From Histoplasma ohiense (taxonomy: Eukaryota; Ascomycota; Eurotiomycetes; Onygenales; Ajellomycetaceae), in contig JAEVHH010000005.1 of the NCBI GenBank assembly GCA_017607445.1, positions 439,001 to 503,000 on the forward strand: a stretch of 64,000 nt of DNA, given 5' to 3'. Below the pieces are notes generated by a model. That model was not told where the DNA came from, searched no databases, and saw only the letters and a list, made by a program, of their open reading frames with translations. This document shows, one piece after another, positions 12,252 to 22,250 of this stretch; position 1 is the stretch's first letter, and each line of letters starts with the position of its first letter. Both the position numbers and the translations under genes were made by a program.

Positions 12252-14256
12252 AAGGGAAGAACGCACCTTGCTATTGGTGTAAACCCAAGAAATCGCATGC
12301 CAATTCTCAAGTACCTGACGGGCCCCTTCGTACAGCGCGGACCTCGCCAGCATAACTTCGGGACCCTCGTCGGTCCCCAAAACCTTGGTCACATTGTAGG
12401 CAGAAGACACCTGGTGCGTAAGCCTGAAGAGATAGGTGAGTATGGTGGTTGGTTCCAAAGTTTTGAACGCCTGGATCGTCATATCTGGATATTGGGCCAT
12501 GAGACGAAGTATATCGATGGCATGGGGTTCCTTTAACAAGGAAAAGTCAGCCTTCGCGACTTGGTCCGCCGTTAGGTTTGCTTTTCGCATGATAGAGCAG
12601 GGCCTTGCGTGGGAGTATTGGAGGTAAGGGCTCGTATTGCCTTCAAATGAAGTCATTCTGGTAATGTCAAAAGGGTAATTGTTGATCCTTTTCCCGCTCA
12701 TATCCTGGGCCATAATTGCCGTGATACCAACGACGTCTGCCACAGCTTCTGGGTCCGCCACTTGAGCGTACTTCGCTTCGTTAGAACGCATAACCTCGTG
12801 CATGGCGTTCCCGCACTCATCCAGTATATCGCTCAGAAACTTCACCGTCCCGAGCCCTGATGACATTCCTTGAACTTTCCCGAAATTGATATGAACAAGT
12901 TTAGCTGCAATATCAGGATAGCCCATAATCTCGACAGTTTTGAAGACACGCTGAAAGTACGAGTCCTGTTCGGCAGAAACGACATATATCATTTTGTCAA
13001 ATTCGTACTTTTCCACGCGCTCCAAAACAGCGGCGACGTCGCGAAGAAGATAGGTCGTCGCTCCACCTCGGTTCCGGACAACGGCAGTACCGAGCTTGCG
13101 TGCGCCATGTTTCTCGAAATTAATGACCCATGACCCCTCATTTTTTCTTCGTTAATGCCTCTGTCCTTCAGCATATTTTCGACCTTCTCGATTGTTTCTG
13201 GGCGCACAGTCGATTCCCCAGAGTACTCATCAAAGGATATGTTCAATCGTGCATACGTAGAGATGTAACGCTCGATACTAATGTCGCGAAATCGCTTCCA
13301 TAAGCTGAGCGCTTCTGGATCTCTTATCTTCCATTCTTTTGAAGAAGGCATTCCGCTCAGTAAAAAACCTCTGTTCTCTATTTCCAAGGTGTCCTGACCA
13401 TTGTCTCTGGCGCTCTTGCTAGCTTCCTGCTTTGATTTGAACAGAGCATTGATCTTTACGTAGACATCGAGTAAATGCTTCAACGGTTCTTTTGAAACAG
13501 TTCTTCAGAGCCAAATTTCTCCCAACCCACTGCAAGCAAGCCGAACTGCTTTCCCCAATCACCGAGATAGTTTATCTTAAGGACGTCCCAGCCCATACTC
13601 TTGTAGAGATTTGAGATGTAAGCACCAATAATGGTACTGCGTAGGTGCCCTGCATGGAACTCTTTGGCAATGTTGGGCGAAGAAAACTCCACAATTACTT
13701 TCTTTCGGCCAGGTGCTTCATTCTTGGGATTTTTCAGACCAGCAAGTTTATCGTGGCCATACAATTGTCGGCGATCGAAGATGTCCGGCAAAATCAAGCG
13801 GGGAAGGCTTGTCTCATTGAAAAAGATTGGAATGAAAACACCCTTAGGGACAGGGCTGGAGATGAGAGAAATAGTACACAGCTGTAGTTTAATGTTATAT
13901 TTGGCATGCCGTTAATAGTTTGAAAACAGTAGGAGGGTACACTGCGTATTACCTTCTTTGATAAGTCAACGGCAACCTGGTCAATATGTCAATGACCCCT
14001 TTGAGACGGAGGCGCGCAACAACCAGCACCACGTCGCCGTGTGCCAACACTTGTGTTCGTTGGATGGAATTGTACGCATGTCCTCGTTGCAGTTGACAAC
14101 TTGTTTCACGACCTCAGCAACATAGCATCGATACAGGTCGACTGGATTGCTTATAATATTCGCGGTGGGAAACGCTGGGATGGGAACCTCCAGTCCGAGG
14201 CCCTGGAGGTGGGTTTCCAAGCCCTGAATAGCAAGAGTGCTCATGCATGCTGGCAA
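12252..14256 (-). pseudogene. arginyl-tRNA synthetase relic
   Basis: In pieces, the minus strand reads as most of a eukaryotic cytosolic-type class I arginyl-tRNA synthetase. It has the N-terminal domain (start about 14244 or 14256), the HAGH ATP-binding signature and GDWGKQ (13.5-13.7 kb), the NFGKVQGMS region, and the C-terminal anticodon-binding helices with NNYPFD...MTSFEG...YLQY. An intron of GTAATACG type is retained after LSKK (about 13.95 kb), so this is not a processed retrocopy. The frame is broken at about 14079, 13985, 13490, 13364 (short T run), 13330 (one extra A), 13143 (A run) and 12303 (one extra T). The KMSKS-like loop also reads GMSSG where the family has GMSTR. Neighbouring genes of similar length are intact, so sequencing error is a poor explanation. 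A working copy should exist elsewhere. Confidence 0.85.
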
Positions 14257-14758
14257 CAGGATGCAAAGCTCACTGTTCGAATATTAGTGTACGCAGAAGT
14301 TCTCGGTTTCTCCAATCTGAAGATGGACTAACAAAGAAAATATATGAGCCAAAATGAAAGCTTTGCGCTGCAATGAGTCATTGAACTCTTTCTTGGCAAC
14401 AGAGAAGCGGCTCAGCAGCCACGAAAAATCAGAGATGATCACATTTTCTACTCTGTCCTATGAAACCATGCCATGGGGAGCGGCACGGTAGTGACTGGAA
14501 CCTCAAACCATCGTCATCCTGTCAAAGGGACTTGACAACCAACCGACCAACTGAGATGTTAGTTAGTATTAGAGTTGGCGCTTATGTATAAGGTTACAAA
14601 GGTTATCTGTGTGGGTCTTAATGGCGCGGCAAATGTTAAAGTATCTTGCCTATCCTTGTTTTGTTCAGGGCAAAATACAATCTAAAGCTGCCTATATTCC
14701 CCTTTCAACATAAGAATTTACCTGTGCAAATCCGCTGAGATCATCCCATCCTGCTAAG

Positions 14759-15835
14759 ATGACTCCTAATGAAAGTTCCGAGGCCACTCCGCATCTTGAT
14801 CCGCCATATGATATTGTCAACTTTTGGTGTGGTGATAAAGATAAAACCGAAATGACTGTGATGTGCTACGATAGGCGTTTCGATATTTTAGCCCTAGCCG
14901 AAAACATGGAGGAGTGTCCAGCAATCAAACGTGAATTCTTTGGTTTGATAACGGACCTCTTGTCTATGGATAACAATGATTTCCAGTTTATACCTGGCCA
15001 ACCAGACCCAATGGAGGAGATGTGCTACTGGATGGCAAAGGCTTGTTTTGCACACTTCCGTACCCTGGCGCCTCGTCCAACTGAGCCGCGGATAATAACC
15101 TTACAGGAATATTACACAACACCAGCAATTCAGTTAACCATAACAGTCAATGATGGCAAATTAACTGCAATCCAATCCTCACACAAACCGGATGACCTTA
15201 TGCCTCGAACCCGCCTTTCATCGTCATACACTGCTATGACTACTAGCGTTCCTCTACTGGAACCTTCAAAGGTGAAATTGCCCTGGGATTCAGAGAATGA
15301 AAGACCATTACGACCTTCAAGAGTGCTGGTGGGTAATGAGGGAAAGCATCAATTTTTCAAACCAGCTTATCGAGGGCTATTAAAACATACTGAACGCGAA
15401 ATCAAGACACTGCTCAACCTACATCAGTTAGGGCTAAACAACAAAATTCAAGTACCTAAAATTCGTGGTCTTGTTTCATCTGGAAATAAGAGCAACATGG
15501 AAATTTGTGGTATTCTAATCACCTATATCAAGTTTCGCCGTACATTGGCTTCTCGAGATGAAATCCAAAAGGCAGCACCATATCTTCGAGAAACATGGAT
15601 TCATCAGTTGAAAGAGATGGTCAACGAGCTTCACAAAGCTGGAATTATCTGGGGAGATGTTAAACCAGGAAATGTCCTCATTGACATGGACAACAACCTG
15701 TGGATAATAGATTTTGGGGGATCTTACACACCCGGCTGGGTTGATGAAAACCTGGTGGAAACAGTGGAAGGGGATTTGCAAGGGCTGTCGAAGATCATAG
15801 ATTTTATTAATGGCAGGGAGGTAGAGTCTAAATAA
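14759..15835 (+). CDS. kinase-like protein (fungal protein-kinase-fold family)
   Basis: A single exon of 358 aa. The C-terminal third has kinase-fold catalytic motifs. ELHKAGIIWGDVKPGNVLI (about residues 290-308) is the catalytic loop, with WGD replacing HRD, plus Lys and Asn. DFGG at about 321 is the metal-binding DFG equivalent. Together these resemble fungal lineage-expanded kinase-like or phosphotransferase-like proteins rather than a standard Ser/Thr kinase. The N-terminal 150 residues match no domain I know, and a canonical glycine loop is not obvious. It ends soon after the DFG motif and lacks a full C-lobe, which is common in this group. It lies between a dead tRNA synthetase and a dead transposon, in an AT-rich unstable area. 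Activity on a protein substrate is not established. Confidence 0.7.
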   Translation: MTPNESSEATPHLDPPYDIVNFWCGDKDKTEMTVMCYDRRFDILALAENMEECPAIKREFFGLITDLLSMDNNDFQFIPGQPDPMEEMCYWMAKACFAHFRTLAPRPTEPRIITLQEYYTTPAIQLTITVNDGKLTAIQSSHKPDDLMPRTRLSSSYTAMTTSVPLLEPSKVKLPWDSENERPLRPSRVLVGNEGKHQFFKPAYRGLLKHTEREIKTLLNLHQLGLNNKIQVPKIRGLVSSGNKSNMEICGILITYIKFRRTLASRDEIQKAAPYLRETWIHQLKEMVNELHKAGIIWGDVKPGNVLIDMDNNLWIIDFGGSYTPGWVDENLVETVEGDLQGLSKIIDFINGREVESK

Positions 15836-15859
15836 TCCATTCTTATGGCGGATACCCAA

Positions 15860-16294
15860 TCAGTCATCTGGAGTTTCTTTTGTATTTTCCATAATAGCAG
15901 TTTCAATGCTACTAAGTTTGCTGCCGATGCGTTTCCCCAAAGGAAGCGGGTTGCGGGCTTGTCTCCACTGGCCACGCTCCCAGAACAAGAAGGAGATTTT
16001 AACCCCCTCGTGGGGCAAAGGAATTTCAGTTTCTACGGTTGGCCGGTCACTGGGTGGTGGAATATCGCTGCTACGGTCATTCTGATCATCTACACTCGTA
16101 CCAGGAATCGACGCTACGTTACCAAAATCAAGATGGGTCAACGGGCGTTCTGAGGGGTAACTGGGATTAGGAAGACTGCTGGCACTCCTACACAACTCTC
16201 TGGCTTCAAAGAAGCCGCGAATGTTGCCACGTTTGATTTCTTTCAATAAAATTTCAAATGACTGGGCTTCCTTGAACTGATGATTCCCAGCCAC
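15860..16294 (-). CDS. hypothetical ORF, 144 aa
   Basis: Open frame convergent with the kinase-like gene. The N-terminus looks helical (FEILLKEIKRGNIRGFFEAREL); the rest is Pro/Ser/Asp-rich. I do not recognise it. It could be a remnant of a larger gene truncated near the transposon insertion or a chance frame. Confidence 0.25.
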   Translation of the reverse strand: MAGNHQFKEAQSFEILLKEIKRGNIRGFFEARELCRSASSLPNPSYPSERPLTHLDFGNVASIPGTSVDDQNDRSSDIPPPSDRPTVETEIPLPHEGVKISFLFWERGQWRQARNPLPLGKRIGSKLSSIETAIMENTKETPDD

Positions 16295-16626
16295 TCTTGA
16301 GATATCAGCCGGTAGTGCAGCGCTTTCTGTTTGAAAAATTGATTATTTTGTAATATTTGAATAACTTCTTTTGAATACATTATTTTCTATTAAAGTGCAT
16401 GTCTTAAAGTAAAAATATAGTGCTCTATATCATACATAGTTTTCAGTATATATTGGGATGACAATGCTGTAATCTGAATACAATCTCATAATTTGTATGT
16501 GTAATTTATGAGTAAAGGCACATGATAATACAGACTGTAGCTCAAGAGTATACTGATAATTTTTTAAATTTTAAACTGTTTATATATTAATATATATATT
16601 TGGATGGGTAAATTACATATCATATA

Positions 16627-16657
16627 CAGATGCTCCTGCAAAAAGTTTTGTCTCGCC
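16627..16657 (+). repeat. left terminal inverted repeat of the mariner element
   Basis: 31 bp, starting CAGATGCTCC directly after the TA target site. Positions 8-9 read TC here and CG in the other end. Confidence 0.93.
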
Positions 16658-16781
16658 CTACTAAGCACTAAAAACGCCACAATTTTCTTCTGAAATACGC
16701 ACTGAAATTAATACTGAAGATCCTGTATCTCATTCTTTTATTATCATTCAAATTAATAAGTAAGTTAGTTACAGACAGTAA

Positions 16782-18065
16782 TTAGTGAAATCTTCCTTCC
16801 TTATATTCATTGCCACCTTCTAACTCTATAACCTTCTTAATATGAACAGGAATCCGCTCTATCCAAGCTTGAATCTGCTCCTGTGGTAGATTCCTCCATG
16901 TTCTTTCCCATATTGCTATAGCTGCTGCCCAGTTCTGTGGAGCTCCTTTGACAGTTGTTTTTCATTTCATCCAGGTCCAAGCAGATTCAATCATATTGAG
17001 ATCTGGGGAATTCACACACCAGAGCATCCGTTGAATGTGATGAATCTCAAATATATGATGTTGGATATAGTGATCATGAGCAGGAGCTCGATCCTCCTGG
17101 ACAATGGTATTTGAACATTCCTTTTCACACTCATTGGCAAAGGGAAAGAGCTTTGGAAGAAGGATTTTGACCTGATATTGATACCAATCAATTCCATTAC
17201 TTTTGCCACAGGATAGCTTGCCTGTCTCTTTCTTCCACTTCCATATTGATTGAGGTTCTGGCAGTTGATGAAGGTTTAAATGTTGTATTCCATTTTGAAG
17301 CTCCCATTCTGCTTTCTTGATTGGTTCCATCATTTCATTAAGAGAATCTATATCCTTTACTGACTGAGCCTTTTCTTGAGCAGTTTCCGGACTCCAGCAG
17401 TGACAGAGACCCTTTTTATTATATGAGAAACAACCCCAGAATATGAACTCTGAAGATCTCTTCCATCACTCATGTATGCAACTTCGAGAGAATCTTTCCT
17501 TGGAGGTTCTCCAAATTCAATATCCTCCATGGTGATGAAGCAATATAACAGATGTCTCATCTGATCATATAACTCTTTTCCAATCTTCTAGAGTTCAATC
17601 TTGATGATCTAGACACCACTGAAGTCATTCATGTTTCATTTTATTGGTCAAGCCAGGTTTTCAAGTAGATTTGATCTTTTTCATGCCTGCTTTTCACAAG
17701 ATCTTCTATACAGTGTTGAATGCAATATTAAAGCCCTCCTCACTGAGTTCAAGGGCAATATCAGCACAGGATTTCTCCCATCCATATTGATTTTGATGCA
17801 TCTTTGCTAATACTTGCTCTTGAATAGAAGAAGTCTGCTTTGTAGGTCTGCCACTGCAGAGAGCATCTTGAAGAAATTCATCACAGATAGTAAGATAGAG
17901 GAGATTAGAGTTGAAGCCACATTCAAGAGCTCTGACATATATACAGTTGATTTGGCGAGCAGAGAGATTTGTAATATTCATGATCTCAGTGGTAGTTTTT
18001 GCAATATAAGGTGATTTGAGAGCCACCACAAGCGCCCGAGTGGCGATATCAGTATTGGGAGCCAT
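16782..18065 (-). pseudogene. Tc1-like DD34E transposase with nine in-frame stops
   Basis: Read in one unbroken frame from ATG at 18063-18065 to TAA at 16782-16784, this is 428 codons, the right size for a fungal Tc1/mariner transposase. It has an N-terminal helix-turn-helix part (about residues 1-115). Catalytic SDET, then VQEDRAPAH and SPDLNMIE follow, with exactly 34 residues between the second Asp and the Glu. Nine internal stops interrupt it: one TAG at 17706-17708 and eight TGA. There is no frame-changing indel. At conserved positions the TGA codons replace expected Trp or Arg (for example before SDET), consistent with C-to-T or G-to-A transitions at TGG or CGA. That fits repeat-induced point mutation or deamination, not drift by indel. 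Confidence 0.92.
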
Positions 18066-18217
18066 GATTGAAAGCAGCACTGATGATGAAAAGATAACAA
18101 ACTGAGGCAATAGAAACTAGGTGGGAGCCTCTTATATTTTAAATGAGGGGTAGTTTTATTACATTTTAATACTGTGGTGGTGCTCACTATCTAATATAGC
18201 GGTTTTTTAATTATCTT

Positions 18218-18248
18218 GGCGAGACAAAATTTTTTGCAGCGGCATCTG
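18218..18248 (-). repeat. right terminal inverted repeat of the mariner element
   Basis: 31 bp. On the minus strand it starts CAGATGCCGC and matches the left repeat at 28 of 31 positions, followed outside by TA. Confidence 0.93.
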
Positions 18249-18539
18249 TACTAAGGTGTTGAGATATCAATAGATGGAAAATTGTGGGTGGTTGACTCCG
18301 TTAGGGCTAGGGAGGAGGATTGCCAAGCAATTTATGCTTGGCAGGTCTTCGTTTGTCTCTGTGCTTCGGCTTCCCCCTATTTTTATCAGTATTTTCTGCT
18401 TGCTGTTCACAGCCCTGACAAGACCACAAGATGGGCTCTGGCAGTTGGCATAACACAGTCTAAGGAGCCAGTTCCATCTGTCCCCCAGTCTGACCCACTC
18501 ATCACGCTACACCAAGGTATAGGCAAAAAGGAGAGGGAG

Positions 18540-18570
<31 letters not shown>
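18540..18570. repeat. poly(A) tract, 31 bp
   Basis: Uninterrupted A run in the short promoter of the EBP-like gene, about 57 bp upstream of its ATG. Poly(dA:dT) tracts exclude nucleosomes, so it may keep the promoter open (inference). Confidence 0.8.
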
Positions 18571-18572
<2 letters not shown>

Positions 18573-18626
18573 AGAAGAATTTAGCCTGCCAACAATCTTC
18601 CATCCTTTCACCTCCAGGGCGCAAAA

Positions 18627-19418
18627 ATGCCCTCCGTTATAATAGACAAACCGGCCTTCCTCCTGGATCTTCCCACGGCCCTCTCCCTCGCCGCCGCTCT
18701 CTCCCTCCTCCCCCTGGCCTCCCTCCTCACCGTCACCCTCATTCCGTCCAAGCGCCCCAAGACAGACCGCGTCCTCTTCTTCTGGCACGCCTACGACGCC
18801 CTCACCCATCTCATAATCGAAGGCTGCTTCTTATACAACTGCTTTTTCATATCCACGGAAATCCCCGCCGTTACCGCCCAGCACCTTCCCGGCCCACACT
18901 TCCTCGACCAGCCGCAGCGCCTGTACGGAGCCGCGTACGGCACGGGCCCCACCTCTCGCCTGTGGCAGGAGTATGGCAAGGCGGATAGTCGCTGGTTAGG
19001 CGCGGATCTAGGCGTGGTTTCTCTCGAGCTGCTTACGGTTCTGCTGGGCGGGCCCGCTGCGGTGTATATCTGCTACGCGCTGTACAAGTCGTCCTCTGCT
19101 GAGTCGTCGTCGTCTTCGTCAGATGCGGCAGTGCAAACAGCAAAGTACCGGTCCAAGATGTGGTTTGTGGCTATTGGGCTGGCTGTCGCGGAGTTGTATG
19201 GAGGATTCATGACCTTTGCGCCGGAGTGGCTTTCCGGTAGCCATGCCTTGGACACCAGCGACCCGATGTACCTGTGGCTCTACCTTGTGTTTTTCAATGT
19301 TTTGTGGGTGTTTTTGCCAATTTGGGTTTTGAGACAGGGATGGGTGGAGGTTAAGGCGCAGTTTGTTGGTGCGGCGTTGGCTGGCGGCAAGAAAGGGGTT
19401 TCTAAGAAGGATTTGTGA
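18627..19418 (+). CDS. emopamil-binding (EBP/EXPERA) family protein, probable sterol delta8-delta7 isomerase-like
   Basis: A single exon of 263 aa with about four to five hydrophobic segments, expected in the endoplasmic reticulum membrane. The EBP signature is complete. THLIIEG supplies His61 and Glu65. ELLT supplies Glu134 in the third span, and FNVLW supplies Asn224 and Trp227 in the last. The soluble loop WQEYGKADSRW sits between spans. These correspond to the five residues known to matter in mammalian EBP, which moves the sterol ring double bond from C8 to C7. Fungi normally use the unrelated Erg2 for this step, so this may be a side activity or a different substrate. The start is the first ATG and is followed directly by hydrophobic sequence. 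Confidence 0.78.
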   Translation: MPSVIIDKPAFLLDLPTALSLAAALSLLPLASLLTVTLIPSKRPKTDRVLFFWHAYDALTHLIIEGCFLYNCFFISTEIPAVTAQHLPGPHFLDQPQRLYGAAYGTGPTSRLWQEYGKADSRWLGADLGVVSLELLTVLLGGPAAVYICYALYKSSSAESSSSSSDAAVQTAKYRSKMWFVAIGLAVAELYGGFMTFAPEWLSGSHALDTSDPMYLWLYLVFFNVLWVFLPIWVLRQGWVEVKAQFVGAALAGGKKGVSKKDL

Positions 19419-20730
19419 AGCAAAAAATCGAGGAAGAGAGTGGAGGGAGTTGCGGGATGACATTTTCTCTCTTCCGTTTTGGGATTAGAATGGGGGTTGG
19501 GTCGCGGATATTAGGGCGAGGAGGGTGAGAAAGAGTCCCGGAAACTTTTAGAAGAGATCAAGTTTAGAGACATGCAATGTCTTCTAGTCTTATGGCGATC
19601 GGATTTTTGCTCAAAACAATTTATATTGGATGCAAGTCAATTTGCCCATGGTTCGATGCCGAACTCTGTTTGAGTTACCATACATGAATATTTACAACCT
19701 CTAGAAATAATCCCTGGACTTTTGCCCAAGCAGAATCTGCAAAATATGCTGCTTGATTTTCTTGAGGACTAGAACTGTGCTCAAACAGCTTTGAGGAATA
19801 TCAAAATATATTGTCATAAATCCTCATGCGCTCGCGATGACCACACCACACCACACCACACCACCCACAAAACAAACCAGAGCACCAGCCCCTCCCTCCC
19901 TCTGCGACAAGGATAAATACTAGTATCCACGAGGATGGGCCCTTGTGGGACACTCGCTTGGATTGGATCCAACGATTCGCCATGCAGCCAACTGCCAAGG
20001 AAGACACCAAGAAAATTCCACTGCCGTGGCCGGGTCAGCATTGCAGCACCGCCACCCTCGACAAACGGTCGACACACAAGAGGATGAAGCCTTTTGAATA
20101 GCCCGACTCGGGAGTGTGAGATGATGTCCCCTGTATGACCGATGCGCCGTTTCGGCATCAGTTCGACTGGGATCCCTCAAACCAGTCTGCCCCGCCACAA
20201 TCGCTTGCAGCCTCCACCGGGCTCTAATGATGTCAGGGACTTGCCCTTGGGAAAACTAGCGATGGCTAGGATCCAAACCACAGGCGCCAGCCCATAGCAA
20301 ACTTCCGTGGTCAGGAACTTGGCGAGGTTGCGCATCTGATTATGAGAGGGAGAGTGTTCTGAGCCTTTTTGTGGGACCAGGAAATCAGCCTCGTCGGTCA
20401 GCCACGAGTTAAATAGTTACTTTCATCCCCCGCTGCGGCCGTTGCCCCTCGTCGTTCACTGATTCTTCTTCTTCTTCTTCTTCTTCTTCTTCTTCTTCTT
20501 CTTCTTCTTCTGCTTCGCTGCTCGTCTGACAGTCATTTGTTGAAGCGTTTCACTCTCTTTTCCTGCTGTTTCATTGCAGTGAAGAGAGTCGCTGTGAAAG
20601 TCTTAACGTACCGTCAACTCTGGCCATCGTCGTCGTCGGAATTGTTGCAGTCTTCCTTTTATTATAAGGCCATTCGGGTATCATTTTTACGTGGGACTGC
20701 TGAGTGCTTCGAGTTTTGAAAACAAAAAAG
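19419..20730. other. intergenic region and annexin promoter
   Basis: No gene supported. Near the annexin start it contains a (TTC)n microsatellite (about 20461-20512). Further upstream there is a CACAC-type repeat near 19841-19862. Confidence 0.6.
20461..20512 (+). repeat. (TTC)n microsatellite
   Basis: About 17 near-perfect TTC/CTT units, 220 bp upstream of the annexin ATG, probably in its promoter or 5' untranslated leader. Pyrimidine tracts of this sort are common near fungal transcription starts. Confidence 0.85.
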
Positions 20731-22250
20731 ATGGCTAATCCAAATCCACCTGGCTGTATGTACTGTACTTCTCCAGGCTCAAGTCGAGTTAAGCTCGTAA
20801 TGATTGTTATACTTACCAGTTCTTAGCTGGACAAAATTTCGCTGCGCAACCCGGAGAGTATCCACCACAGCAATATGGAGCTCCTGCTCCCCAGGCCTTC
20901 CCTTCACAGGGACATCCACGCCAAAGTGGGCATCCTCCCCCCCAGCAGGGACAGTACCCTCAGTACCCAAACTACCCTCCCCAGAGTCCATATCCACCAC
21001 AACAAGGCCAACCATATCCTCCACCTGCGCAGTACCCTCCTCCCGGTCAGTATCCTCCACCGGGTCAATATCCACCCCAACATGGCCAGTTTCCGCCTCA
21101 ACCCTATCCCCAACAATATCAACAGCCACAGGGGCAATACCACCCTCCACAGCAGCAGTATGGATACCCCCAGCAAGCTCCACCAGCAGGGTATAATCCA
21201 CAGCATCCAGGTGCTCCAGGGTACGGCGCACCTCCTGCCGGCCTGAATCCTCCGATGCAACCAGCTCCTGCTCTAGGAAACATGGTCGGAGGTCCATCGA
21301 TAGGCTACATTCCAGGCCAGATGGCGGCAGGTGATCTATCAGTAGATGCCGATGCCCTCCGCGCCGCCATGAAAGGATTCGGCACAAATCAGAAGGTTCT
21401 CATTAGCATTCTCTGCAAAGCGGACCCCCTCGCTATTGAAAGGTTAAAGGATACGTTCTCGAAACGCCTCGGACGTGATCTGAAAAAAGACATCATCTCC
21501 GAGACGTCCGGCAACTTCGAAAATGTCCTTGTCGCACTGGTTCACGGCCCGCTTAAGCAGGATGTCTATGCCATCAGGAAAGCCCTCAAGGGAGCCGGCA
21601 CCGATGAAGCGATACTCGATGACATTCTTCTAGGCCGATCCAACGCTGATCTTCTAGCGATCAAACAAGCCTACTCAGCCGAGTTCAAAGGTCGCTCTCT
21701 CGAGACGGACGTCAGAGACGACCTCTCTGGCGATGTGAGGGCGCTTTACAATATTGTCCTGACTGCATCGCGGCCTGAAGAGAATGTGCCCATCACTGCT
21801 GATGCAATAAGCCAGGCCGTCAAGGACCTCCATCATGCGATGGGCACGCTTATGCCCAACGCAGCCGTCGTCAGCAGGATATTCGCACGCCACTCACATC
21901 ACCAGCTACGCCAGATAAAACAGCAGTACGACCTGCAATTCAAATCCGTGCTCGAAAGAACTGTTGAGAGTAAGTTCTCTGGACACATCAAGGCAGCACT
22001 TGTCGCGATACTGCAAAGTGCCGTGGACCCGATCAAGCGGGATGTCGAGGGCCTTGAGAACGCCATGAAAGGCTGGGGGACCAAGGATACGCATCTCGTC
22101 GAGCGGCTCGTTCGGATTCACTGGGACAGAAACCGTATGCAGCAGGTCAAAGCTATGTATAGAGGTATCTACCACAAGGAACTCGCGGATAGGGTTAAGG
22201 GGGAGACCAGCGGCGATTATAAGGCGGCGTTGGTGGCGATTTTGGAATGA
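20731..22250 (+). CDS. annexin with Pro/Gln/Tyr-rich N-terminal domain
   Basis: Exons are 20731-20755 and 20827-22250 around a 71-nt GTATGT...TTAG intron (phase 1), giving 482 aa. The first 150 or so residues are a YPPQ/GQYPP-type repeat leader, as in fungal annexins and calcium-dependent lipid-binding proteins. The core has four annexin repeats. Repeats 1, 2 and 4 begin KGFGT, KGAGT and KGWGT; repeat 3 is degenerate (AMGTLMP). The downstream SG plus acidic partners (SGNFE, SGDVR, SGDYK) for type II calcium sites are present in repeats 1, 2 and 4. Expected role: calcium-dependent binding to acidic membranes, in trafficking or secretion. The short first exon encodes only MANPNPPG. That ATG is favoured because splicing keeps the whole leader in frame. 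Confidence 0.92.
20756..20826 (+). other. annexin intron
   Basis: 71 nt, donor GTATGT, acceptor TTCTTAG. The GTACTGTAC word at 20760-20768 begins inside the donor region. Confidence 0.88.

Larger units (their letters stand above)
16627..18248 (-). mobile_element. Tc1/mariner DNA transposon, complete but dead
   Basis: The element is 1622 bp and bounded by TA on both sides (16625-16626 and 18249-18250), the standard mariner target duplication. Terminal inverted repeats of 31 bp (16627-16657 and 18218-18248) match at 28 of 31 positions. They differ at positions 8, 9 and 19. The outer end is CAGATGC and the inner end GTCTCGCC. The transposase lies on the minus strand inside. The ends and the target site survive, so the boundaries are certain even though the gene is broken. 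Confidence 0.95.

Noticed and set aside
19640..19665. GGTTCGATGCC resembling a tRNA B box
   Set aside because: The flanking bases do not form a T-arm stem, and no A box with a closing acceptor stem lies at the right distance.
20779..21387. Minus-strand 202-codon frame and plus-strand 130-codon frame
   Set aside because: Antisense and off-frame readings of the YPPQ repeats of the annexin leader.
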